Shown here: positions 1 through 6,768 of the stretch, piece by piece
How positions within the stretch are numbered: the first letter of the stretch is position 1
Layout: each line of letters begins with the position of its first letter
From: JADFUS01 sp036653215
GTDB taxonomy: Bacteria; Bacteroidota; Bacteroidia; Bacteroidales; Rikenellaceae
Length of the DNA: 11,791 bases
Assembly: GCA_036653215.1 (NCBI GenBank)
Contig: JAVVUK010000047.1
Coordinates: 1-11,791, forward strand
Direction of reading: 5' to 3'
Notes under the pieces: generated by a model
Told to the model about the DNA's origin: nothing
The model's database searches: none
Seen by the model: the letters and a program-made list of their open reading frames with translations, nothing else
Program-made: the position numbers and the translations under genes

Positions 1-398
1 GAGTTTGAAGCAGCGTAACTCCCATCCTTTACATATTTGTCAAAACAAGAAACTTTACTCATGAGTTGTAAAAGAAGAGCAAATGTAGTTTGTGTGACAC
101 TTGCAGTAGAATATCCAGCCACATTTTTCACCACTATGCCCAACTCAGCAGCACCTTTAAGGTCTACATTATTCATTCCTGTTGCCGCTACACAAATCAA
201 CTTAAGCCTTTTTAGAGACGACATAAGCTCTTTCGAGATATATACCTTATTTGTTATTATGACATCTGCATCTTTCACTCTCTTCGAAACATCTTCTGGA
301 GAGGTAAAGTCGTAAGCAATATATTCGCCTAAAGAGGCAATCTTCTCTGTGGCAGCCATTTTCCCTAATGTTGCCTCATCTAAAAATACAATTTGCAT
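1..398 (-). CDS. D-2-hydroxyacid dehydrogenase, N-terminal part (runs off left edge)
   Basis: NAD-dependent 2-hydroxyacid dehydrogenase family, which reduces 2-oxoacids such as hydroxypyruvate or pyruvate reversibly. About 132 codons are visible, reading MQIVFLDEATLG at the start. This is the N-terminal half of the substrate-binding domain. ATGMNNVDL (about residues 72-80) matches the family motif AxGxxNVD, and VAGYSTASVTQTTFALLL (about 93-110) resembles the NVPGYST-VAQ-TFALLL segment typical of glycerate dehydrogenase/hydroxypyruvate reductase-like members. The Rossmann domain and the catalytic Arg/Glu/His lie outside the window, so the substrate cannot be fixed; glycerate dehydrogenase is the best guess. 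The ATG at 398 is chosen because a TAnnTTTG box lies 24 bases upstream. The gene diverges from metK. It is not a duplicate of the SerA at 9377, which belongs to a different subgroup. Confidence 0.88.
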   Translation of the reverse strand, partial: MQIVFLDEATLGKMAATEKIASLGEYIAYDFTSPEDVSKRVKDADVIITNKVYISKELMSSLKRLKLICVAATGMNNVDLKGAAELGIVVKNVAGYSTASVTQTTFALLLQLMSKVSCFDKYVKDGSYAASN

Positions 399-422
399 AA
401 TTATAATTATTCTATTGAACTC

Positions 423-430
423 CAAAATTA
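423..430 (-). promoter_or_regulatory. Bacteroidetes-type -7 box (TAATTTTG) for the dehydrogenase
   Basis: The minus strand reads TAATTTTG, an exact match to TAnnTTTG, the -7 consensus described for Bacteroides sigma-ABfr promoters. It ends 24 bases before the ATG at 398, giving a leader of roughly 20 nt. A possible -33 TTG lies at 453-455 with a 22-base spacer, a weak match. Assignment is by motif and position only. Confidence 0.6.
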
Positions 431-483
431 CTCTTTTTATACGAAAGAAAAGCAATAATGTTTCTTTATTGTAATAAAATATG

Positions 484-491
484 TAATTTTG
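484..491 (+). promoter_or_regulatory. Bacteroidetes-type -7 box (TAATTTTG) for metK
   Basis: An exact TAnnTTTG match 95 bases upstream of the metK ATG. No good -33 TTG is seen at the expected 17-23 base distance. If it is used, transcription would begin near 495 and leave a leader of about 90 nt, longer than that of any other gene in the window. A near match, TACCTTTTG at 505-513, has one base too many. Confidence 0.5.
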
Positions 492-501
492 CGTTTGAAA
501 T

Positions 502-565
502 AAGTACCTTTTGCATATCCTAAAACGGAATTATAATCATGTAAAAGCGTATATTACAAGTACTT
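502..565 (+). promoter_or_regulatory. Possible structured leader RNA upstream of metK
   Basis: Two nested complementary segments lie at the predicted 5' end of the metK transcript. AAGTAC (502-507) can pair with GTACTT (560-565). TTTTGCAT (509-516) can pair with ATGTAAAA (539-546) with one G-U pair. This leaves a 22-base loop and a 13-base bulge. AAGTACTT is itself a palindrome, which weakens the outer helix as evidence. I recognise no known SAM riboswitch class here. Regulation of metK through this element is speculative. Confidence 0.22.
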
Positions 566-586
566 AAAAACAGTAAAAAACAGTAT

Positions 587-1879
587 ATGGGATATTTATT
601 CACATCTGAGTCTGTCTCTGAGGGACATCCAGATAAAGTATCAGACCAAATTTCAGATGCCATTGTAGATCAATTTTTAGCACAAGATAAAACATCTAAA
701 GTAGCTTGTGAGGTGCTTTGCACAACAGGGCTTGTTGTAGTTAGCGGAGAAGTTAAATCTAACGCCTATGTAGACATACAATCTACCGTGAGACGTGTCA
801 TACAACGTATAGGATATACAAAATCAGACTATATGTTTGAGGCTAACTCATGCGGTATATTATCGTCTATCCACGAGCAGTCTAACGACATCAACCAAGG
901 CGTTGAACGTGCTTCAGCGGACGATCAAGGTGCTGGAGATCAAGGTATAATGTTCGGATTTGCTTGTAGCGAAACACGAGAATTGATGCCTGCCTCACTC
1001 ATGTTATCTCACTACATCTTATATGTACTTGCCGACATCCGCCGTGAGGGTAAAGTCATGACATACCTACGTCCAGACTCTAAATCACAAGTTACGGTAA
1101 GCTATAACGACAAAGGAGATGCCGAGAGGATACATACAATTGTGGTATCTACACAACACGATGAGTTTATCAAAGCAAGCGACACCGTCTCTGCCTCAGA
1201 GGCTGAGGTTCAGATGCAAATAAAGATAAAAAGCGATGTTCGAGATATTCTTATGGTAAGGGTGAAAGAGCTTTTAAAGAAAAACGGAAATAGCTTCTTG
1301 TTATCTCTCATAAAAGACGATTATATACTTCACGTAAATCCAACAGGCAAATTTATCATAGGTGGTCCACACGGAGATACAGGACTTACAGGTCGTAAAA
1401 TCATTGTGGATACATATGGCGGTCGTGGGGCGCACGGTGGTGGTGCCTTTTCGGGCAAGGACAGCTCTAAGGTAGACCGTTCGGCAGCATATGCAGCACG
1501 TCACATAGCAAAAAACATGGTTAAGGCAGGTGTAGCCTCTCAGATGCTTGTTCAGCTCTCTTATGCAATTGGTGTAGCTCAGCCGTTAAGCATTTTTGTT
1601 GACACTTACGGATCTTCAAAAGTAAATATCAGCGATAGTGAAATTGCCAATATCATACCCGAACTTTTTGATCTTCGTCCTGCAAGAATAATCGAATATT
1701 ATGGTCTTCAATACCCTATCTTTGAAACTACTGCTGCTTATGGTCACTTTGGACGTGATCCTTACGAAGCTGAAGTTGAAATTAGAGAAAATGGTAAGGA
1801 CATTAAGAAAAAGGTATCTTTCTTCTCTTGGGAAAAGACAGAGCGTGTTGACGACATCAAAAAGAGATTTAAGTTATAG
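587..1879 (+). CDS. metK: S-adenosylmethionine synthetase (methionine adenosyltransferase)
   Basis: Makes S-adenosylmethionine from methionine and ATP in the cytoplasm, releasing phosphate and diphosphate; the active enzyme is normally a tetramer using Mg2+ and K+. The N-terminus MGYLFTSESVSEGHPDKVSD carries the conserved GHPDK ATP-binding segment (His14, Asp16). MAT signature 1, GAGDQGIMFGFA, begins at about residue 115. Signature 2, the P-loop-like GGGAFSGKD, lies at about 284-292, followed by DRSAAYAARHIAKN. At 430 aa it is longer than E. coli MetK (384 aa). Most of the extra length is a charged insertion around residues 195-245 in the middle domain, as I recall from other Bacteroidetes MetK proteins. 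No Shine-Dalgarno sequence is evident before the ATG. The gene appears monocistronic and is closed by a strong hairpin at 1901-1942. Confidence 0.97.
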   Translation: MGYLFTSESVSEGHPDKVSDQISDAIVDQFLAQDKTSKVACEVLCTTGLVVVSGEVKSNAYVDIQSTVRRVIQRIGYTKSDYMFEANSCGILSSIHEQSNDINQGVERASADDQGAGDQGIMFGFACSETRELMPASLMLSHYILYVLADIRREGKVMTYLRPDSKSQVTVSYNDKGDAERIHTIVVSTQHDEFIKASDTVSASEAEVQMQIKIKSDVRDILMVRVKELLKKNGNSFLLSLIKDDYILHVNPTGKFIIGGPHGDTGLTGRKIIVDTYGGRGAHGGGAFSGKDSSKVDRSAAYAARHIAKNMVKAGVASQMLVQLSYAIGVAQPLSIFVDTYGSSKVNISDSEIANIIPELFDLRPARIIEYYGLQYPIFETTAAYGHFGRDPYEAEVEIRENGKDIKKKVSFFSWEKTERVDDIKKRFKL

Positions 1880-1900
1880 ATACATAGAGCTATAAACAAT

Positions 1901-1942
1901 AAAAAAATGGTATTAAAGAAATCTCTTTAATACCATTTTTTT
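1901..1942. terminator. Bidirectional rho-independent terminator between metK and the DUF3575 gene
   Basis: A perfect 19-bp inverted repeat (1901-1919 with 1924-1942) around a 4-base loop AATC. Its outer parts are runs of A on the left and T on the right, so it provides a U-tract in both directions. It serves metK (+, stop at 1879) and the convergent gene whose stop is at 1957 (-). Confidence 0.9.
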
Positions 1943-1956
1943 ATTATCTTATTTCC

Positions 1957-3255
1957 TTATTTCCTCAAGTTAAAGTTATATATGAGGTTTATCTGTGCAC
2001 GAGTGATACCCCAATAATTCTTCACAACTCCAGTGGCTCCAATTATAGAACTATTAAGAGGTCTTTTATCATGCTTTATATTTACATACCCTGCACCAAG
2101 TGTAGCCTCTAAGCCCCAATGTTTTGCAAGACGGAATAGATATCCATAACTTACTCCAAAGCCAAATGCAGGTCTTGTGGTCTTATAATCTATATCTTCA
2201 TTAAGGAACACAGGAGATACAACGCTACCCTTACCAAAAAGAGCATGAACGCCAAAGAAGTGACCTTTAGTGTTATTCTTCAACCAAAAACGAAACTCTG
2301 GTTCTATTGTAACGACCTTAAATTTATAAGAACTACTTACCGTATAAGGAGAGAGGATAAGAGGAATATCTACCGAATATCTATCACCAAACCCAAACTC
2401 AATAGCTCCATTAAACACTAATGCTGCAAGAAGAGGTACGTTGGTTTTGATACTCATGGTTACAGGTTTTTTCTCTTTTAGAGAACTCGCTTCTTTAAGT
2501 TTATCTGTTTGAGCAATAACAGAAGCCTCATCAGCAGTATTTTGTTCTGTAATGACTTTTGCTTCATCTGCGCTACTATCTTCTGTAATAATAGACGCAA
2601 TTTCAGAGGTCTCTTGTGCCTCAATTTGTTTAGCTTGCTCTACGACATCATCACCTTGATCAGTTTTTGTATACCATACAGTACAACTCGCACCTGTACG
2701 TAACTTAGCATACATCTGTTGTGTTCTCATATATTTATTAGTTTCACCATTATTAAGTGCTACTAACTTGTCTTTTTTAACATCATTAGAAATATTACTA
2801 TCTATAATTTCCAACGCCTTTTTTTGTGAAGGCACATTAACATCTGCGTCTATTAAATTTCTCAATCCGTCCCAATCTTCAGGAATGGTATTAAGGATGA
2901 ATTTAACATCTCTCATTTGAGGATATTTCCAAACGATATATCCTCTTAAAGCTTCTGCTCTAAGAAGTGATATTTTCTTATTAATCTCATAAGGACCATC
3001 CGGCGAACCACAAGCAAGAATATTAACGCTATCGATAACCATATCGTCAGAGACATTAGAAAAGACATCTTTTAACTTACGAAGTTCGACGTTATTATTC
3101 ATATATCCACTATCAACTAACGTCTTAGCAAAACGGAAATTAACAGTAGCAATCGTTTTCTCTATGTCTGAATGTCTTGTCTGTGCATTGACATTAAAAC
3201 TAACCATCACCGTTAGCAACAATAGAGTAATAAATGTATAGCATAATTTTTTCAT
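1957..3255 (-). CDS. Secreted OmpA-like / DUF3575 outer-membrane-type protein
   Basis: Function unknown; probably envelope-associated. From the ATG at 3255 the protein is 432 aa. Residues 1-24 form a signal peptide: MKK, a hydrophobic core LLLLTVMV, and a likely cut after VNA. Residues about 30-125 resemble an OmpA-type peptidoglycan-binding domain: the stretch around 80-107 has a G-S-P-D-G element, then N, then L-x-RAEAL-x-YI. Residues 205-262 are an acidic Ala/Glu/Ser-rich linker with imperfect 12-residue repeats. Residues about 265-432 match my memory of DUF3575, a beta-barrel-like family often found near FimA/Mfa-type fimbrial genes in Bacteroidales: it opens SIKTNVPLLAAL and has alternating strands including EPEFRFWLK, GHFFGVHALFG and the final INLIYNFNLRK. 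No fimbrial gene is visible here. A TTG at 3282 would add nine residues but lies inside the promoter box, so the ATG is preferred. Confidence 0.8.
   Translation of the reverse strand: MKKLCYTFITLLLLTVMVSFNVNAQTRHSDIEKTIATVNFRFAKTLVDSGYMNNNVELRKLKDVFSNVSDDMVIDSVNILACGSPDGPYEINKKISLLRAEALRGYIVWKYPQMRDVKFILNTIPEDWDGLRNLIDADVNVPSQKKALEIIDSNISNDVKKDKLVALNNGETNKYMRTQQMYAKLRTGASCTVWYTKTDQGDDVVEQAKQIEAQETSEIASIITEDSSADEAKVITEQNTADEASVIAQTDKLKEASSLKEKKPVTMSIKTNVPLLAALVFNGAIEFGFGDRYSVDIPLILSPYTVSSSYKFKVVTIEPEFRFWLKNNTKGHFFGVHALFGKGSVVSPVFLNEDIDYKTTRPAFGFGVSYGYLFRLAKHWGLEATLGAGYVNIKHDKRPLNSSIIGATGVVKNYWGITRAQINLIYNFNLRK
2470..2610 (-). repeat. Imperfect 12-codon repeats in the interdomain linker
   Basis: Within the DUF3575 protein, residues about 216-262 show four degenerate units beginning EIASIITEDSSAD, EAKVITEQNTAD, EASVIAQTDKLK and EASSLKEKK. 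The units are spaced 12-13 codons apart. They form the acidic linker between the OmpA-like and DUF3575 parts and probably act as a flexible or helical spacer. The DNA copies have diverged, so recent slippage is not obvious. Confidence 0.5.
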
Positions 3256-3279
3256 AACTTTAAGATTTAATGTATTTGT

Positions 3280-3287
3280 CAAAGATA
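3280..3287 (-). promoter_or_regulatory. Bacteroidetes-type -7 box (TATCTTTG) for the DUF3575 gene
   Basis: The minus strand reads TATCTTTG, an exact TAnnTTTG match, ending 24 bases before the ATG at 3255. This is the same spacing as for the dehydrogenase at the left edge. The TTG that would start the longest reading frame (3282-3280) is the last three bases of this box. I see no clear -33 element. Confidence 0.62.
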
Positions 3288-3389
3288 TAAATATTTTTTA
3301 TGATTTTACTATTTTACCATTTTTAGATAAAAAAACCACTTTTTTAAAATTTATTTCTGAAACAAGCCCTGTTTTTTAGAAATATATAT

Positions 3390-3397
3390 TACTTTTG
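3390..3397 (+). promoter_or_regulatory. Bacteroidetes-type -7 box (TACTTTTG) for guaB
   Basis: An exact TAnnTTTG match, 21 bases upstream of the guaB ATG at 3419. The in-frame TTG at 3395-3397 is part of this box and so is unlikely to be a start codon. No convincing -33 TTG is visible. Confidence 0.62.
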
Positions 3398-3418
3398 CCA
3401 AAATTTATATATAGCATT

Positions 3419-4882
3419 ATGTCATTCATAAACGATAAAATAAGGAACGAGGGGTTAACATTTGATGATGTCTTACTTATTCCTGCATATTCGGAAGTTC
3501 TTCCAAAAGACGTTGAGCTTTCCTCTTTTTTTACTAAACATCTTAAAGTAAACACCCCTATCGTGTCGGCAGCCATGGACACAGTTACCGAATCGGGGCT
3601 TGCCATAGCTATCGCCAGATCTGGAGGTATCGGGGTTATACATAAAAATATGCCTATCGAGCAACAAGCAAAAGAGGTACGTAAAGTTAAAAGAGCAGAA
3701 AATGGAATGATCTATGATCCTATAACCATAGGAGAAAATGAAACTGTGGGTGATGCTTTAACAATAATGCACGAAAACAAAATCGGAGGCATACCTGTTG
3801 TTTTTGAAGGTAAGCTTATTGGCATTGTGACAAATAGAGATCTTCGTTTTCAAACCGATATGTCACGTAAAATATCGGATGTGATGACAAAAACAAATCT
3901 TATAACAATACACAAAGATGATATAGAGAGTGCCACCAAAATTTTCTCTGAAAATAAGATAGAGAAACTTCCTGTTATCGATGATAATGGTGTCTTAAAA
4001 GGGCTTATCACATATCGAGACATTAAAGAGGTGCGCATGAACCCTATCGCTTGTAAAGACTCTAAAGGAAGATTAAGAGTTGCAGCAGGCGTGGGTGTAA
4101 CAAACGATGTGATGCAACGTATTGAAGCTCTTGTTAATGCAGGTACAGACGCTATTGTAATAGACACAGCACATGGACACTCAAAAGGCGTTATTGAGAC
4201 TTTAAAAAAGGTTAAAAAAGAATATCCAAATATAGATATTATTGTAGGAAACATAGCAACACCTGAGGCTGCTCTGATGTTAGTCGAAGCAGGTGCAGAC
4301 GCTGTTAAGGTCGGTATAGGACCAGGTTCAATATGCACAACACGAATTATAGCTGGGGTTGGCGTGCCACAGCTAAGTGCCATATACGAAGTTTCTAAGG
4401 CTCTGAAAGGCAGCGGTGTTCCTGTAATTGCCGATGGTGGCATACGCTATACTGGTGATATAGTAAAGGCGATAGCCGCAGGAGCAGATACCGTTATGGT
4501 AGGCTCCATGCTTGCCGGAGTAGACGAATCTCCGGGTGAGACAATAATATATAACGGACGTAAATTTAAATCTTATCGTGGAATGGGGTCTTTAGAAGCT
4601 ATGCAAAAAGGTTCTAAAGACAGGTATTTTCAAGGAGATGAGAACGACGCTAAAAAGCTTGTTCCCGAAGGCATAGCGGCTCGTGTTCCTTATAAAGGGA
4701 CACTATCGGAGGTTGCATATCAGATAATCGGAGGTCTAAGATCTGGGATGGGTTATTGTGGAGCTAAAAATATTGAAGCTCTGAAAAATGCACGTTTCTG
4801 CCGTATCACAAACTCAGGCATGAACGAGAGCCATCCACACGATGTCACCATCACTCAAGAAGCTCCAAATTATAGCAGATAA
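3419..4882 (+). CDS. guaB: Inosine-5'-monophosphate dehydrogenase
   Basis: Oxidises IMP to XMP with NAD+, the committed and usually rate-limiting step of GMP synthesis; cytoplasmic homotetramer. The ATG at 3419 gives 487 aa, the usual bacterial length. The N-terminus MSFINDKIRNEGLTFDDVLL has the conserved GLTFDDVLL. Two CBS domains lie at about residues 95-205 as the Bateman insertion, which in this family binds regulatory purine nucleotides. The catalytic loop GPGSICTTR places the nucleophile at Cys306. The phosphate-binding ADGGIRYTGDI and the VMVGSMLAG segment follow, and then the flap region YRGMGSLEAMQKGSKDRYFQ. All expected active-site features appear intact. No Shine-Dalgarno sequence is seen. 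The gene is divergent from the DUF3575 gene and convergent with the acyltransferase fusion gene, sharing a terminator with it. Confidence 0.97.
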   Translation: MSFINDKIRNEGLTFDDVLLIPAYSEVLPKDVELSSFFTKHLKVNTPIVSAAMDTVTESGLAIAIARSGGIGVIHKNMPIEQQAKEVRKVKRAENGMIYDPITIGENETVGDALTIMHENKIGGIPVVFEGKLIGIVTNRDLRFQTDMSRKISDVMTKTNLITIHKDDIESATKIFSENKIEKLPVIDDNGVLKGLITYRDIKEVRMNPIACKDSKGRLRVAAGVGVTNDVMQRIEALVNAGTDAIVIDTAHGHSKGVIETLKKVKKEYPNIDIIVGNIATPEAALMLVEAGADAVKVGIGPGSICTTRIIAGVGVPQLSAIYEVSKALKGSGVPVIADGGIRYTGDIVKAIAAGADTVMVGSMLAGVDESPGETIIYNGRKFKSYRGMGSLEAMQKGSKDRYFQGDENDAKKLVPEGIAARVPYKGTLSEVAYQIIGGLRSGMGYCGAKNIEALKNARFCRITNSGMNESHPHDVTITQEAPNYSR

Positions 4883-4890
4883 CAACAAAC

Positions 4891-4919
4891 ACAAAGGACG
4901 CTCAATCAGCGTCCTTTGT
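4891..4919. terminator. Bidirectional terminator of guaB and of the MFS-acyltransferase gene
   Basis: An 11-bp perfect inverted repeat (4891-4901 with 4909-4919) with a 7-base loop. The stem core GGACGC/GCGTCC is flanked by AAA and TTT. It begins 8 bases after the guaB stop. The minus-strand gene ends inside it: the TGA (4908-4906) is in the loop, and one stem arm encodes the last residues. Confidence 0.82.
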
Positions 4920-6768
4920 TATACAACGACTCTAATGATTTATTGAACTCTATCTTATCACCTTGAGCCCACTGCTTAACCTCGTCTGTTATATTATATA
5001 GGTCTAAGGTCACGACCCTACGCTTTTTGAAAACTAAAACAAAAAGACACGTCAATAAAGATTTAAAAAGCGTTGGTAACAACGGAGGTGTCGTATTTCT
5101 GCCATATCGGCTCCATATGCTACCCCACAGTCCTTGTATGCGCACTCCTATAACCTCTACATCTTGAGGTAAATCTTGCGATAATTTATAGGCAAGTTGC
5201 TTGGTTCCAATATGCTCTAATCCGTCTTTTGTTATTGCACCTGAAGGGTAAAGCACTATATTCTGACCTCCTTTCAGAGCATTTAAAGATATACTTTCAA
5301 GAGAACGAGTTTGTGATAACCCTTTACGGCTAAGTCCAAGATCTGGGACAGGGATACCATGAAAAAAGCGCACCACATCACCAACGAAAGGCGAAGTGAA
5401 ATATAACTCGTCAACAAGAGGGTGCATATCATATTGATAAAACTCGGCAAACAATATTACAGGATCGGCAACAGCTTGGTGGTTTGGCAAGATGAGGTAT
5501 GTCTTATCTACCGATAATCTATCTAACCCTGAAACTTTAATATCATATCGCAGATGGATAATAGAACGACCAAAGTAGCACAACAATGGTTTCAAACCAG
5601 ACATCAGATAAAAGGGAACTATTAGAAAGACTAATCCCAAAACAAGGAATAGATATTTGGGCGGCAGAAAAAGAGATATGAGAGCTAAAGTAGCAGACGC
5701 TAAGAGGATAAAGATAAAGGACACTTGATTGAAATATGCCAATACGGTAGGCAGAAAATTACCTTTCGCCCGTTTCTGAATTGCTGTATCAAGAGGCACC
5801 TTAAAAAAGCCACATAACACAGACAAAGCGAAGAGCACCACACTAAAAGCAATAGGCGTAAGAGGCACGAAAAAAAGAACCAATAACAAGAACGAAACGG
5901 CAAAAGAAGAGGGCGCAACCCAACGAAAAATGAAAGCATCTTTCTGTAACACGCCTGCCATTAAACAGCCTAATGTTATTCCTACAGCAGCAAGAGAAAG
6001 GACGACACCTGTCTGCCAAGGGGATAGTCCTAAGGTCATCTGGCAATATACTAAAAGTCCTATTTGAAGAGAGGCAACAAGCCACCAAAAGAGAGATAAG
6101 CCAAATATTATTGTGTTTAACCCTTTATATTTTCGAGCTTCTTTATGAGTGTTTCGTATAAATGTTATGGGATTTACAGACGAAGGAATATCATCACCAA
6201 TATATTGTTCTCTTACCTTTATAGTAAGGCTCAACACAAGCCCTGCAACAGCAAAAGCAACAAGCAATAGATATAAGGTAATCATATCGACACTCTCGGA
6301 GAGAAAAGCAGCAAGCAAAGTTCCACTAAGCATTCCAAAAAAGGAAACAGCCTCAAAGCCTCCAACACCAAAAGGAAGGTTATTTTCACCTCCGACATCT
6401 CGGATAAGACCATATTTAGCAGGCGAATAGAGTGAACTTTGCGTTCCCATAAGGAAAATGGAAAATATAACAACCCACACATACTCAAGGTAAAAACCCA
6501 AAATAGCAATAAACATAATTGGGATTTCGGCAATTTTAGAATACACTACTACCTTCTTTTTCGAAAATATATGAGCCCATCGTCCTGCAAGAGGAGATAG
6601 TAAGATATAAGGCAACACCAAAGAGGCAGCAGCAGCACTAACAACAAAAGAAGCATTTTCAGCTGAGACCCATCGTATAGCGATAAAACAAGCAAGCGTC
6701 TTAAGAAAATTATCGTTCAAAACGCCAAAAAAGTTAGTTGTAAAGAGGGAGGTAAAGATACTTCTCAT
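4906..6768 (-). CDS. LplT-type MFS carrier fused to a PlsC-type acyltransferase
   Basis: Predicted inner-membrane protein of 620 aa for uptake/flipping and re-acylation of lysophospholipids. Residues about 1-395 are an MFS carrier with around 12 hydrophobic segments; TNFFGVLNDNFLKTL near the start and SPAKYGLI at about 115-122 resemble the E. coli lysophospholipid transporter LplT. Residues about 410-620 are a glycerolipid acyltransferase: NHQAVAD holds the catalytic HX4D pair (His430, Asp435), GIPVPD follows at about 471-476, and YPSGAITKDG (507-516) sits where PlsC has FPEGTRS and Aas has FPEGRIT. The usual Glu and Arg of that motif are therefore not seen. A hydrophobic stretch at about 563-580 may be a membrane anchor. 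There is no AMP-binding domain, unlike Aas and the LplT-PlsC-AAS fusions known elsewhere. The ATG overlaps the MATE stop (ATGA), indicating coupled translation. Confidence 0.85.
   Translation of the reverse strand: MRSIFTSLFTTNFFGVLNDNFLKTLACFIAIRWVSAENASFVVSAAAASLVLPYILLSPLAGRWAHIFSKKKVVVYSKIAEIPIMFIAILGFYLEYVWVVIFSIFLMGTQSSLYSPAKYGLIRDVGGENNLPFGVGGFEAVSFFGMLSGTLLAAFLSESVDMITLYLLLVAFAVAGLVLSLTIKVREQYIGDDIPSSVNPITFIRNTHKEARKYKGLNTIIFGLSLFWWLVASLQIGLLVYCQMTLGLSPWQTGVVLSLAAVGITLGCLMAGVLQKDAFIFRWVAPSSFAVSFLLLVLFFVPLTPIAFSVVLFALSVLCGFFKVPLDTAIQKRAKGNFLPTVLAYFNQVSFIFILLASATLALISLFLPPKYLFLVLGLVFLIVPFYLMSGLKPLLCYFGRSIIHLRYDIKVSGLDRLSVDKTYLILPNHQAVADPVILFAEFYQYDMHPLVDELYFTSPFVGDVVRFFHGIPVPDLGLSRKGLSQTRSLESISLNALKGGQNIVLYPSGAITKDGLEHIGTKQLAYKLSQDLPQDVEVIGVRIQGLWGSIWSRYGRNTTPPLLPTLFKSLLTCLFVLVFKKRRVVTLDLYNITDEVKQWAQGDKIEFNKSLESLYNKGR

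Noticed and set aside
37..315. Plus-strand ORF of 92 codons at the left edge
   Set aside because: It lies antisense to the clearly recognisable D-2-hydroxyacid dehydrogenase on the minus strand and has no family resemblance.
1..398. A duplicated serA copy at the left edge
   Set aside because: The visible motifs (GYSTASVTQTTFALLL) fit the glycerate dehydrogenase-like subgroup, whereas the serA at 9377 has NTPGQNSNAVAEL; they are paralogs of one superfamily only.
495..586. A known SAM riboswitch upstream of metK
   Set aside because: None of the conserved cores of the SAM riboswitch classes I know could be recognised; only generic pairing is visible.
3850..4443. 197-codon minus-strand ORF inside guaB
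   Set aside because: A shadow frame of the conserved guaB coding sequence; its composition follows the guaB codon pattern and it has no promoter or recognisable motif.
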